Shown one piece after another: positions 1-8,768 of a stretch of 64,000 bases of DNA (positions are counted from its first letter, which is position 1; the number at the start of each line of letters is the position of its first letter). A model generated the notes under the pieces. The model ran no database searches. It saw nothing but the letters and a program-made list of their open reading frames with translations, and was not told the origin of the DNA. The DNA is from CAZAMB01 sp964501365 (GTDB lineage Bacteria; Planctomycetota; Phycisphaerae; UBA1845), in NCBI GenBank assembly GCA_964501365.1, contig CAZCST010000001.1, forward strand, positions 1 through 64,000. Reading direction: 5' to 3'. The position numbers and the translations under genes were made by a program.

Positions 1-1335
1 GATGTCCGTCGCGTCGTCGATTTCGTTGCCGTTGCAATCCCACGGCCCGATTCGAAGGAAGTAGATGTCCTGCTCCCCATTGAACGTGGCCGCATACGCC
101 ACGTTCACACCAAGGTTGTCCGACACCATGTGGTAATAGTCCCCGAGCTTTTCTTGCCCAGCCGGCCAGCCGACCCAGCTATCGAACATCGGACTTACCG
201 GGACGTTGAGCGACCATGTCTCGCCGGCGTCCTTGGAGAAAGAGTAGTATAGCTCACACAGATTTGGCTCGCCGTTGTTGCGCGTATCGTTCCAAATTGC
301 ATCAATTCGTCCATTGGGCGCAACGGACATCGTACCAAACCAATGCCACGCGCCGTTCCCATACGGATCATCGTTCACTCTCTTCTTTGGCGTCCAGGTC
401 GCGCCACCATCGGTGCTGCGGCTGAAGGCAACGTCTACACCCGAACCAGCGGAAAAATCCACGCTTCCCAAAACGTAGATGTTTCCCCGTGTGGGCCAAT
501 GAGAATGATCGGCGTCTACCCAGATTTGCCCGATCAAACCGCCGGGATTCGGTTCATCAGAGACCCGGGCATATCCACCCAGGTTGATTAGTACGACCGG
601 CATGCCCGACCGCGAGAAATTCCGCAGTTCGTCTTGGCTCAACGCGCGGAATCTCGCATAGGCGTCGATGATCAGAAGGTCGCTTTCCGGGCCGACGGTG
701 CAACTAGCAACCGATTGGTCGAAGGATTCGATCGACCTAAAGTTTTCACACCCATCGATCGACCACCACAAAGACGATTCAATGACATAGATTCTATCTC
801 CCGCCTTATAAGGTTGCGGGTCTGCGCAAATCCACGGCTTATCGTCATTAGGTAATACGACCCGATCATCCCACGTCAAACCGCCATTATCGGAGCGAAA
901 TAAGGTCGCGGGTCCAAACACAAGGCCGCCTTCAAGACCAAAATAGTAAATTCTGCCACTCGGCCCGCTTGCAAGCACAGGGTCTGAGTGATAAACGCCA
1001 GCGTCCAAGGGACCAGGAAAAACCCAGGTATGTCCGCCGTCGTGGCTGTAGGCGAGTCCCGCTTCGCGGAAACTGGACTCAACCCTGTTGAACTGTCGCC
1101 AGCCGATCACTATTTTTCGCGGTTCAAATGAATCAACGGCGATTGATGGTTCATTCGCTGCATCGCCGACAATGTTGCAACCCCAGGCATCAACGTTCAC
1201 CTGAACGCTCCGATGCTTTCCTCGCACCCAGGGACCGCAATGTGCGGTGGGCTCAGTTTGAGCCAAAGCCGCACCGGGAATCGCTACGCAACAAACGAAA
1301 GTCAGGGCGATTCGTAATGGCTTCGCCGTCTTCAC
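1..1335 (-). CDS. Secreted Asp-box (BNR) beta-propeller protein, 3' end off the window
   Basis: An open minus-strand frame runs without a stop from a GTG at 1335 to the left edge (445 codons). The GTG is chosen because GAGAGGTG lies about 5-7 nt upstream; an ATG at 1359 is the alternative. Residues 1-25 look like a signal peptide ending in GAALA. Four Asp-boxes are readable: SHDGGHTW (97-104), RSDNGGLTW (from 147), STDGGATW (307-314) and SKDAGETW (367-374), plus a degenerate one near 192. These mark a sialidase-type beta-propeller. The last visible residues, DCNGNEIDDATDI (433-445), open the Cys-Asp-Asn repeat region seen in other surface proteins here. Asp-boxes are structural and do not prove sialidase activity; the substrate is unknown. 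Confidence 0.85.
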   Translation of the reverse strand, partial: MKTAKPLRIALTFVCCVAIPGAALAQTEPTAHCGPWVRGKHRSVQVNVDAWGCNIVGDAANEPSIAVDSFEPRKIVIGWRQFNRVESSFREAGLAYSHDGGHTWVFPGPLDAGVYHSDPVLASGPSGRIYYFGLEGGLVFGPATLFRSDNGGLTWDDRVVLPNDDKPWICADPQPYKAGDRIYVIESSLWWSIDGCENFRSIESFDQSVASCTVGPESDLLIIDAYARFRALSQDELRNFSRSGMPVVLINLGGYARVSDEPNPGGLIGQIWVDADHSHWPTRGNIYVLGSVDFSAGSGVDVAFSRSTDGGATWTPKKRVNDDPYGNGAWHWFGTMSVAPNGRIDAIWNDTRNNGEPNLCELYYSFSKDAGETWSLNVPVSPMFDSWVGWPAGQEKLGDYYHMVSDNLGVNVAYAATFNGEQDIYFLRIGPWDCNGNEIDDATDI

Positions 1336-1684
1336 GTGACACCTCTCAAGTACAGTCATGCAAGGACCGTGCCACCTTGCGCGCATTTTTGGGTCGTTGT
1401 GGCGTCTGCAGAGCCAAGGGTCCGAAAAATGTCTGGATGGCCCACCCGTCGCCCCAGCGATCGGTCGAAGTGCGATGTTTTGGAAATCCGAACACCTATG
1501 TCCTCCGCTCCCATCCTCTACCCCCTAATCCCTGGTCCCCAATCCCTACACCCTGGCCCCTATACCCTCCTCAGCGTTCTCAGCGTCTCTGCGGTGCACC
1601 TGTTTCCGCTTTCCCGGCTTCTTCTTTCAACCCGGCCTCGGCCACTTCGCTGGACTTTTCGAGCGTCGTACGCAAAATGCAGCC
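1336..1684. other. Intergenic region upstream of sucC
   Basis: This 349-bp stretch separates the divergent Asp-box gene and sucC and should hold both promoters. I see no credible gene. Open frames crossing it are rich in Pro, Arg and Cys and run through a dispersed C-rich repeat (1512-1598). sucC has no obvious Shine-Dalgarno in front of its ATG. Confidence 0.6.
1512..1598 (+). repeat. Dispersed C-rich intergenic repeat, copy A
   Basis: Degenerate units of the form CCCTAATCCC / CCCCTATACCC are followed by CAGCGTTCTCAGCGTCTCTG and CGGTG. The same order of blocks recurs at 59071-59161, and the C-rich half alone at 55941-55982. All copies are intergenic. No coding function is supported. Confidence 0.7.
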
Positions 1685-2848
1685 ATGAAAATTCATGAAT
1701 ATCAGGCGCGGCAGTTACTGGCGGAGGCCGGGGTCCCGGTTCCGAAATCTGAAGTCGTGGAAAGCGTGGACGCGGCCGTCGCGGCCTACAAGGCCATCGG
1801 CGGCAAGGCCGTCGTGAAGGCCCAGGTCTTCGCCGGCGGGCGCGGCAAGGCTGGATTCGTCAAACTCTGCGACAACGCCGACCAGGTCCGCGAGGCCGCC
1901 AAGTTCATGCTCAGCAACCGCATGGTCTCGGTCCAGACCGGCCCGGAAGGCATCCCGGTGACCAAACTGCTGATCGCCTCGGCCGTCGATATCGAATCGG
2001 AATATTACGCAGCGGTTGTCGTGGATCGGGCGAAGCGCTGCCCGGTGGTGATGGTGTCGCGCGAAGGCGGCGTCGAGATCGAAGTCGTCGCCCATCGCAA
2101 TCCGGAGGCAATCATCAAGCGCTGGCTGCATCCGCACCTGGGCCTGCTCGGCTTCGATGCGCAGCAACTGGTCATGGCGCTGGGATTCAAGGAGAAAGAG
2201 CAGGCCAAAGCGGCGGAGAAAATCATCCGTGGCCTGGTCGATGTGTTCTACAAATATGATTGCGCGCTGGCGGAAATCAACCCGCTGGTGCGGACCAAAT
2301 CCGGGGAGATTCTCGCGATCGACGCCAAGATGAACTTTGACGACAACGCGACGTTTCGGCACAAGCGATTGGAGGAAATGTTCGACCCCACCGAGGAGAA
2401 TCCGCTGGAGCTGCGGGCCAAGGATCACAATCTTTCCTACATCGCCCTCGACGGAAACATCGGCTGCCTAGTCAACGGCGCCGGGCTCGCCATGGCCACG
2501 ATGGACATCATCAAGCTGCACGGCGGCGACCCTGCCAACTTCCTCGACGTCGGCGGCTCGGTCACCAAGGACGGCGCGATCGAGGCGTTTCGCATCATTC
2601 TGGCGGATCGCAAGGTGAAGGGCGTTCTCGTGAACATTTTCGGCGGCATCGCCAAGTGTGATGTGATCGCCGAAGCGTTGATCGCGGCTGCGAAGGAAAT
2701 CGGCTTCAAGGTTCCCGTCGTCGTGCGCCTCGAAGGCACGAACGTGGATCGCGCCCGCCAGCTTCTCAAAGACGCGGCCATCCCTGCCTTGATCGGGGCA
2801 ACCGACCTGACCGACGCGGCACAGAAGGTTTGCTCGAAAGTGGCGTGA
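1685..2848 (+). CDS. sucC: Succinyl-CoA ligase (ADP-forming) beta subunit
   Basis: At 387 residues it matches the usual length of SucC. The N-terminal ATP-grasp part has MKIHEYQARQLL and the nucleotide-binding run KAQVFAGGRGKAG (45-57). EINPLV and the C-terminal VNIFGGIAKCDVIAEAL are the conserved subunit-interface and CoA-side elements. With SucD it makes the enzyme that interconverts succinyl-CoA and succinate with ATP formation in the TCA cycle. The usual partner sucD is not next to it: the next gene is a convergent antiporter, so the alpha subunit must be encoded elsewhere. The ATG is the only sensible start, although no Shine-Dalgarno is visible. Confidence 0.96.
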   Translation: MKIHEYQARQLLAEAGVPVPKSEVVESVDAAVAAYKAIGGKAVVKAQVFAGGRGKAGFVKLCDNADQVREAAKFMLSNRMVSVQTGPEGIPVTKLLIASAVDIESEYYAAVVVDRAKRCPVVMVSREGGVEIEVVAHRNPEAIIKRWLHPHLGLLGFDAQQLVMALGFKEKEQAKAAEKIIRGLVDVFYKYDCALAEINPLVRTKSGEILAIDAKMNFDDNATFRHKRLEEMFDPTEENPLELRAKDHNLSYIALDGNIGCLVNGAGLAMATMDIIKLHGGDPANFLDVGGSVTKDGAIEAFRIILADRKVKGVLVNIFGGIAKCDVIAEALIAAAKEIGFKVPVVVRLEGTNVDRARQLLKDAAIPALIGATDLTDAAQKVCSKVA

Positions 2849-2855
2849 CCCCCCG

Positions 2856-4634
2856 TTATCCCCCCTTAGGAAGGGGGGAGGTTTTGGCGGCGGGCTCTCC
2901 TTCGTCGGCGAGTTCGTTACGGATGCGTATGGTCTCGCGGGAAATCGCCGTCGCATCGGCCCCGATTTCGTCCATGATCAGCCGCACCAGCGCAATGGCG
3001 GCCTCGCCTTCCTCAAAGATCGCCGCACTCACGCCGGCGTGCATAAGCGCCGCACGCTCCCGCAGGTATCGCGCCCGTACGAAGATTCGGATATTGGGGT
3101 TCAGCGACCGCGCCGCCGACACGACGGCCGCCCGCTGCGCCGAATCCGGCAGCGTGACGACGACGTGCGTCGCCTTGCGGATTCCAGCCTGCTTGAGAAT
3201 CTCGACGTGTGAGCCGTCGCCGTAGATGGCGGCCTGCCCTTTACGAACCAATTGTTGAACGGTGTCGATGTTCATGTCGATGACCGTGGTTTCCAGTCCG
3301 GCCTGGCGGAGCAACCGATCGACCGAGGAACCAACCGGACCGTAACCCACCACGAGTGCGTTTGGCGTTCTGGCGCGCAGTTCGGGAGTTTCCAATTCGG
3401 CATTGATGCCCTTGATTCTCTTCTCGAAGCGGCCGTTGATCAGCTTGTGCAATCGCGGCTTGGATACGATCCAGGCTTCGATCTGCGGGAGAAAACGGAA
3501 AATGAGCGGATTGGCCGTGATGGAGATGATCGCCGTGGCCACGAGCACGTTGTGACCCATCTCCGGAAGCAGCTCGTGCTTGCGGGCCAGATCGGAAAGG
3601 ATGAAGGAAAACTCGCCGATTTGCGCCAGCCCCAGCGCGACGGTCAGCGAAGTGCGCAGCGAATGGCCCAGCAAGGCGACGGCGAGAATGGCGGCAATCG
3701 GCTTGACCACACATACGATGCCCAGCGCGCCCAGTACGAATCCCGGATGCTCCAGCAAAATGGTGGGTCGAAATAGCATTCCCACGGCCACGAAGAACAA
3801 CACCGCAAATGCGTCGCGCATGGGGAGCAGGTCAGCGCCGGCCTGTTCGCTGGCCGGAGATTGACCGACGACCATGCCCGCGAGAAAGGCTCCCACTGCA
3901 ACCGATGCCTGAAAAAACTCGGCTGCGCCCGTGGCGATGGCAAGGCAAATGGCCAGCACAGTGAGGGTGAAGAGTTCCCGGCTTCGCAATCGCGCGACCT
4001 GGACAAGAATCCACGGGATGAGACGCGAACCGCCGACTAGCACGATGAAGGCCAGCGCTCCGAGCTTGTAGAGGCCCATGCCCATCGATCCCAAAAACGT
4101 AGAATCTTCGGCTGGGTCCGCAGCGAGAACCGGGACGAGCACCAGCACCACGACGGTGAAGATGTCTTCGACGATGAGCCACCCAACGGCGATGCGGCCC
4201 TGAGAGGTGTCCAGCATGCGCTGATCCATCAGTACGCGAATCAGGACAACGGTGCTGGCGACGGCCATCGCCATTCCAAGAATCAGCCCCTGCTTTGGGG
4301 AGAATCCAAGCAGAGAAAAGAGCGCAACGCCCACAAGCGTGCTCGCAGCGCTTTGAACGATGGCTCCCGTGATGGCCACGTTGCGGACGGCCCAGAGGTC
4401 TTTCAGGTGAAACTTCAGCCCGACGCCGAACATCAAAAGGATGACACCGATTTCGCCCATTTGAGTGGCGGCGTGCATGTCGCCCGTGAAGCCGGGCGTG
4501 GTGGGGCCAATTAGAATTCCCGCGAAGAGGTATCCGACGATGGGTGACAGGCCGAGCTTGTTGGTCAGCGTGCCTAGAATGACGGCGGCGCTGAGTGCCA
4601 CAGCCAGAGTGGTAATGAGGGTAAAATCGTGCAT
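2856..4634 (-). CDS. CPA2-family cation:proton antiporter with RCK domain (YbaL/KefB-like)
   Basis: This 592-residue membrane protein begins MHDFTLITTLAVALS, as in YbaL-type antiporters. The ATG at 4634 is preferred over the one at 4655 because GGAAGA precedes it. About twelve hydrophobic segments fill roughly residues 1-380, with the CPA2 signatures GLSPIVGYLFAGILIGP and ILLMFGVGLKF. A Rossmann RCK/TrkA-N domain follows (VVGYGPVGSSVDRLL, then a conserved acidic VIDMN), so nucleotide gating is likely. It probably exchanges K+ or Na+ for protons. No KefF/KefG ancillary gene is adjacent. Ion preference cannot be told from the sequence. Confidence 0.9.
   Translation of the reverse strand: MHDFTLITTLAVALSAAVILGTLTNKLGLSPIVGYLFAGILIGPTTPGFTGDMHAATQMGEIGVILLMFGVGLKFHLKDLWAVRNVAITGAIVQSAASTLVGVALFSLLGFSPKQGLILGMAMAVASTVVLIRVLMDQRMLDTSQGRIAVGWLIVEDIFTVVVLVLVPVLAADPAEDSTFLGSMGMGLYKLGALAFIVLVGGSRLIPWILVQVARLRSRELFTLTVLAICLAIATGAAEFFQASVAVGAFLAGMVVGQSPASEQAGADLLPMRDAFAVLFFVAVGMLFRPTILLEHPGFVLGALGIVCVVKPIAAILAVALLGHSLRTSLTVALGLAQIGEFSFILSDLARKHELLPEMGHNVLVATAIISITANPLIFRFLPQIEAWIVSKPRLHKLINGRFEKRIKGINAELETPELRARTPNALVVGYGPVGSSVDRLLRQAGLETTVIDMNIDTVQQLVRKGQAAIYGDGSHVEILKQAGIRKATHVVVTLPDSAQRAAVVSAARSLNPNIRIFVRARYLRERAALMHAGVSAAIFEEGEAAIALVRLIMDEIGADATAISRETIRIRNELADEGEPAAKTSPLPKGG
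2860..2878. terminator. Hairpin between convergent sucC and antiporter
   Basis: A perfect stem of CCCCCCTT and AAGGGGGG with an AGG loop lies just after the sucC stop, followed by GAGGTTTT. It overlaps the last codons of the antiporter, whose stop is at 2856-2858. It is a plausible intrinsic terminator for sucC. Confidence 0.55.
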
Positions 4635-4949
4635 CGCAATGTCTTCCGGAGGCATTGTTGTTCATGTAACCATTCGGGGCAATCGGGTGTCGATGAATGC
4701 CGGTGAGGATTGGTAAACTGCGCAGCAAGTTAGACCACCGAGATTCGGGTCATCAAAACCCGACTTGTCTCTTGCCACTCGATTGGAAGGCAATACAATT
4801 TCACCTTGTAGCGTCACTCTCCCTTGGATCGTGTGACGGATCATCACGACGCAACGCAGGAAACCTATCACACCGACCCTCACGGACGACCGTCGGCGTG
4901 GAATCTCCAGTCGCTTTTGCCCGCATGGAGGGCAGGAGGAGTCGAGACC
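4635..4949. other. Divergent intergenic region
   Basis: About 315 bp between the antiporter and the divergent zinc-ligand protein. It should contain both promoters. A long frame continues upstream of 4950 on the plus strand, but the strong Shine-Dalgarno at 4934-4941 argues that translation starts at 4950. Confidence 0.5.
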
Positions 4950-5561
4950 ATGCTGCTTTGGGAACTTTTGTCGAAGCCGTTGATGCGGATATTGAACCAA
5001 GGCGGGGAGAATCCCCAGTCGTTGCCCCTTTCCAGAAGGCTGCCCTACGAGACCCGGTGCTCCACCATCACCAAATCGGGCAAGCGCTGCAAAGGCAAGA
5101 TTCGAAAGGGTTCCGAATTTTGCGCGCTGCACGATCCGGAGGTTCTTGAACGCCGGCGAAGTGCATCCCGACCTGCAAGGAAAAGTGCGCGTTATCGCCT
5201 CAGCCATTTGCCCGACGGATATCTGCGCAAACTCTCCAATCGCTCGTCGGTCGGCAATGCCATGGATCGCCTCTACCGCGAGGTACGCCTGGGGATCATT
5301 TCGCCCGAAATGGGAGCGGTCCTTTTCGAGATTCTCAGCCGCCTGATGGATTCTGGATTGCTCGACGAAGGGCGGATTGTTGACGTAACGCGATGCAAGG
5401 CCGACCGCATTCGCCCCAACATGAGGGAATGGCTCACACGCACGGAGCGGGCCGCGTGGAAAAAGGCCGTTGCCCATGCTCCGGGTTCCGTACTGGCCCA
5501 CCACACGGGACAGCCTGTTGAGCAGCGGCCGATGACCCTCCCCTTGCAGGCCGCGTCCTGA
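4950..5561 (+). CDS. Small putative zinc-binding protein of unknown function
   Basis: 203 residues from an ATG with AGGAGGAG about 8 nt upstream. The N-terminal third holds TKSGKRCKGKIRKG within a Cys-x9-Cys-x10-Cys-x2-His arrangement (C37, C47, C58, H61), ending FCALHDPEV. Small treble-clef-like units of this kind are common in phage and bacterial proteins (DUF5763-like; my recollection, not a search). The rest is helical, basic and unrecognised (YREVRLGIISPEMGAVLFEILSRL). It is convergent with the RNase E/G gene, 11 bp apart. A nucleic-acid-binding role is plausible but unproven. Confidence 0.7.
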   Translation: MLLWELLSKPLMRILNQGGENPQSLPLSRRLPYETRCSTITKSGKRCKGKIRKGSEFCALHDPEVLERRRSASRPARKSARYRLSHLPDGYLRKLSNRSSVGNAMDRLYREVRLGIISPEMGAVLFEILSRLMDSGLLDEGRIVDVTRCKADRIRPNMREWLTRTERAAWKKAVAHAPGSVLAHHTGQPVEQRPMTLPLQAAS

Positions 5562-5572
5562 ATCCGGCACAC

Positions 5573-8029
5573 CTACACTTTGGCGGGGGCGCGTCCGTTA
5601 TTCTGCGGAGATGGGACTGCGGAAATCGTTACCGGCCGGCCACGGGAATCTTCGCAGGCGATCTCCATTTGATCGCTGGTGAAGGCGTCGTTTCCGTGAA
5701 TCACGATGCTCTTGTTGGTCTCTGACTCCACCTGGCTGATGAACCCACGGTTGAGATTCAGCAGTCGAAACGCGACATCCCTGGACAGGCTCAGGACGAT
5801 TCGTTGCACCTGCTCGTGGTGAGCGGCAAATTGAATCATGCGCATGGCGTCGAGTGTCACCGATTCAGCAAGTTTCACGTGCCCCGTACCACGGCACTCG
5901 GGACAATCCGTGTAAAGGTTGCGGTGCAGGGACGGGCCCTGTCGCTGCCTGGTCATCTCAATCAATCCGAACGCGCTCATGCGGAGGATTCGCGCCCGTT
6001 CCTTGTGTTTCTTCAGAGCATCACGCAGGGCGTTCTCGACCCGTCGCTTGTTGCGATCGTGCCGCATGTCGATGAAGTCGCAGACGATCAATCCGCCCAG
6101 ATCGCGCAGACGCAACTGCCGGGCGATTTCCTCCGCGGCCTCGATATTGATTTGCAACGCGGTTTCTTCGGCGTCGGCGGGAGTGCGGAATCGGCCGCTG
6201 TTGACGTCGATGGCGACCATCGCCTCGGTGCTGTCGATGACCAGCGATCCGCCGGAGCGCAGCGGTACGTGCCGCATGTTGATTCGTTCGAGTTCGGCTT
6301 CGATGCCGAACCGGTGAAATAGCGGCTCTCGGTCGGCGTAGTGTTCCACCACGGTTTTGCTGCGGGGAACCGCGATCTGGAGGAATTCCCCAACCTTTTT
6401 AGCGACCGTCGCATCGTCGATGACGATTCGATCAAAATCAGCAGTGTAAATATCGCGAATGGTGCGTGTCACCAGGTCGGATTCGCGGTAGAGCTCCGCC
6501 GGAGTGGCCATTTTCTTGATGCGATCGACCACGGTCTTCCAGAGGCGGACGAGGTAATTCAGATCGCGTTGCAATTCGCGCGGGTTTCGGCCCAAACCCG
6601 CTGTGCGCATGATGAATCCCATGCCGGTGGGTAATTCCAGTTTGGCCATGAGATCACGCATTTCCCGTCGCTGGGCTTCGTCTTCAATTTTGCGCGAAAC
6701 GCCATGCCGGCTCATGCCCGGCATCATCACGAGAAAGCGGCCGGGAATGGACAGGTAGGACGTAAGCGTCGGGCCCTTTGTGCCGACCCCCTCCTTGGTG
6801 ATCTGGACGATGACTTCCTGTCCCCGGCGGAAGCAACGCTGGATGGGCGGCCTCAAGTGGCGGGGAATCTTGCGGCCAACGTCTTCTGGTTCGCCGGTGT
6901 GGTTGGGGAAGTACTGCGGCTGGACGTCGGATATGTGCAGGAATCCGTTCTTCTCCAGGCCAAAATCTACAAACGCCGCCTGGATGCTTGGTTCTACGTT
7001 GGTGACCTTGCCCTTGTAAATATTGCCAACATGCGACTGGGTGGAGTCGCGTTCGATGAAAAACTCTTCGAGCCGGTTGTCTTGGAGGATCGCAATCCGG
7101 CACTCCGTTCCTGCCGAGACGTTGATCATCATCTGGCGCGACCCCGACACAGCCGGAGTGGACTCTTCATCGCTTATGTCAAGGTCGTCGGCGCCTTCCA
7201 GTTCGACTCCTGAGCCTCCCATGAATGGCTCGTCATCCAGAGGGAGTTCATCATCGAAATCAACGTCGCCATCCGGCACCAGCGCAGGGGCCGCGGTCGC
7301 TGCCGCATTCCTGCCCCGGAACGCAGGCTCATGAGCGGGAGCCTCCGATGCGCCTTGTCCCCGTCCGCGTCTGCCCCGACGCCGCCGCCGTTCCCGATGC
7401 GGTTTCTGCGTTGTGGCCTCATCGGGCGAATGCGGACTTGCGGGGCGATTCCCAACTGCTTTGACGTCTGCTGTTGGAGTCGTCAATTCATCGCTTTGGT
7501 CGACGTCCTCCACGAGTTTCTCAATTGCCGGAGCCTTTTTCTGATCGGAAGGCGTCAGTTCCTCTTTTCCCTCCCGCCTGCGACGGCGTCCCCTGCGTGT
7601 CCTCTTCTGCAGATTTCTTTCAGCTTGATTCGCAGATTCGGCCGGATCCTGCAGGACTGAGGTCGAAGCATGGCCGGCTCGGTCGCCCGGTTTTTCAGCC
7701 GCAGGAGCGTCGAATTCGGCGGCGATGTCGGTGGCTTCGGGGGGTGTAATTTTCGCCGAGACAAGTTGTGTCGCCTTGCCGGAAGCGCGGGCTTTTTTGG
7801 CGGTGGATCGCGTTCGCTTCGCCCGTGCCACGGGGGCAGGCGGAATTGGACCAGTTTCGCCGGCGAGAGAGGGTGGTACGCCGTCGGGACTGGCGACCAG
7901 GGCTGATTCGCCTGCCTCATGGGGCTTTCGGGGCGGCTTGCGTTTCACGGTCGCCCGCCGCGGGCTGCGCGGAGGCTTGTCGGTTTTTTCTTTGGTCATG
8001 ACGATGTTCGCTGCGGTGTCGATCTCCAT
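5573..8029 (-). CDS. rne: Ribonuclease E/G family protein
   Basis: 818 residues. The ATG at 8029 is chosen because GGAGGT precedes it by a few nt. Residues 1 to about 290 form a long low-complexity, first basic then acidic extension (RKRTRRGRRRRREGKEE and similar runs). The catalytic part follows: an S1 domain (IYKGKVTNVEPSIQAAFVDF), the 5'-sensor/RNase H-like core and DNase I-like domain. D608 in AIDVNSGR and D651 in CDFIDM stand 43 residues apart, the spacing of the E. coli metal-binding pair D303/D346. The zinc-link is CPEC (C709, C712). It should cleave AU-rich single-stranded RNA in mRNA decay and rRNA processing. Its start overlaps the upstream DUF2344 gene by 34 bp. The disordered region is N-terminal, not C-terminal as in E. 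coli RNase E. Confidence 0.95.
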   Translation of the reverse strand: MEIDTAANIVMTKEKTDKPPRSPRRATVKRKPPRKPHEAGESALVASPDGVPPSLAGETGPIPPAPVARAKRTRSTAKKARASGKATQLVSAKITPPEATDIAAEFDAPAAEKPGDRAGHASTSVLQDPAESANQAERNLQKRTRRGRRRRREGKEELTPSDQKKAPAIEKLVEDVDQSDELTTPTADVKAVGNRPASPHSPDEATTQKPHRERRRRRGRRGRGQGASEAPAHEPAFRGRNAAATAAPALVPDGDVDFDDELPLDDEPFMGGSGVELEGADDLDISDEESTPAVSGSRQMMINVSAGTECRIAILQDNRLEEFFIERDSTQSHVGNIYKGKVTNVEPSIQAAFVDFGLEKNGFLHISDVQPQYFPNHTGEPEDVGRKIPRHLRPPIQRCFRRGQEVIVQITKEGVGTKGPTLTSYLSIPGRFLVMMPGMSRHGVSRKIEDEAQRREMRDLMAKLELPTGMGFIMRTAGLGRNPRELQRDLNYLVRLWKTVVDRIKKMATPAELYRESDLVTRTIRDIYTADFDRIVIDDATVAKKVGEFLQIAVPRSKTVVEHYADREPLFHRFGIEAELERINMRHVPLRSGGSLVIDSTEAMVAIDVNSGRFRTPADAEETALQINIEAAEEIARQLRLRDLGGLIVCDFIDMRHDRNKRRVENALRDALKKHKERARILRMSAFGLIEMTRQRQGPSLHRNLYTDCPECRGTGHVKLAESVTLDAMRMIQFAAHHEQVQRIVLSLSRDVAFRLLNLNRGFISQVESETNKSIVIHGNDAFTSDQMEIACEDSRGRPVTISAVPSPQNNGRAPAKV

Positions 8030-8688
8030 TGGACCTCCAGACGCTCGATTCGATGATTGATCGAACCGGCGTCGCATCCTAATGCCCCGGCAATTTCCGC
8101 AGGTTTGGCCGTCCCATTTCCGGTGACCAGGAGCGTAAACTCGACACGTTGATCGGCCGCTCGAAGGTCAACAAGATAAGGTCGAATATCCACCATGCGT
8201 GCTGTCTTGCTCTTGGGGCTTTTTCTTTCGATCGGAATCGCCTGCGCCGCCAACAGTTGTTCGACGCGGCTTTCCAGATCATTCATTCCTGCATCGCTCA
8301 GATCGAGCCGGTAGCGCACGCGCTGAGGCTCAAGCTGTTCGCCGCGTTCCATACGGCGTAGCGAAATCACTTCAATATCGTAGGGGGTTTGTTCCTGGAG
8401 GCGATGGAGGGCGTCGTCCGAATCAATGATTCGCGTTGTCTCAAAGACGAGAGCTTCATCCCGCGAGGCGACTCCGACGGGCCGAGGCAGCGGAATCATG
8501 ACCTTGGGATGCGGATTGAACCCTTCGGAAAACCGAAGCGGCAAGTCCGCCCTCGCCAAAGCCCGGCGAAACATCCGGAGCGTGTCGTGGTGTGAGATGA
8601 ACCGGAGGTCTCCACCAAGGGAGAAAACCAACATCCACCGAATCCGCTCGCCGGGCGGCGAAACAACTATTTCCTTGGCGCCTTCCAT
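7996..8688 (-). CDS. TIGR03936/DUF2344 radical-SAM-associated protein
   Basis: 230 residues from an ATG at 8688 with AAGGGGA upstream. GDLRFISHHDTLRMFRRAL, LPLRFSEGFNPHPKVMIP and LPRPVGVAS are the family hallmarks. In many bacteria this protein is encoded between a B12-binding radical SAM protein (TIGR03960) and RNase G, sometimes fused to the former. Here the RNase follows with a 34-bp overlap, implying translational coupling, but the radical SAM partner is missing and ptsI lies upstream instead. The exact biochemical role of the family is not established. It presumably acts in RNA or ribosome modification. Confidence 0.88.
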   Translation of the reverse strand: MEGAKEIVVSPPGERIRWMLVFSLGGDLRFISHHDTLRMFRRALARADLPLRFSEGFNPHPKVMIPLPRPVGVASRDEALVFETTRIIDSDDALHRLQEQTPYDIEVISLRRMERGEQLEPQRVRYRLDLSDAGMNDLESRVEQLLAAQAIPIERKSPKSKTARMVDIRPYLVDLRAADQRVEFTLLVTGNGTAKPAEIAGALGCDAGSINHRIERLEVQWRSTPQRTSS

Positions 8689-8768
8689 GTAAGTCCCCTT
8701 GTTCACCCATCCGGGCGAAAGCGGGGACCCGCGTTCCAAAAATAACCCGGCCGCCGCAGGACCGATTG

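Noticed and set aside
1128..1698. Plus-strand frames of 120-186 codons before sucC
   Set aside because: They run antisense to the Asp-box gene and through the C-rich repeat; composition is Arg/Pro/Ser/Cys-rich without any motif.
5804..6435. Long frames antisense to and out of frame with RNase E/G
   Set aside because: Shadow frames in GC-rich coding DNA; the RNase frame carries all conserved motifs.
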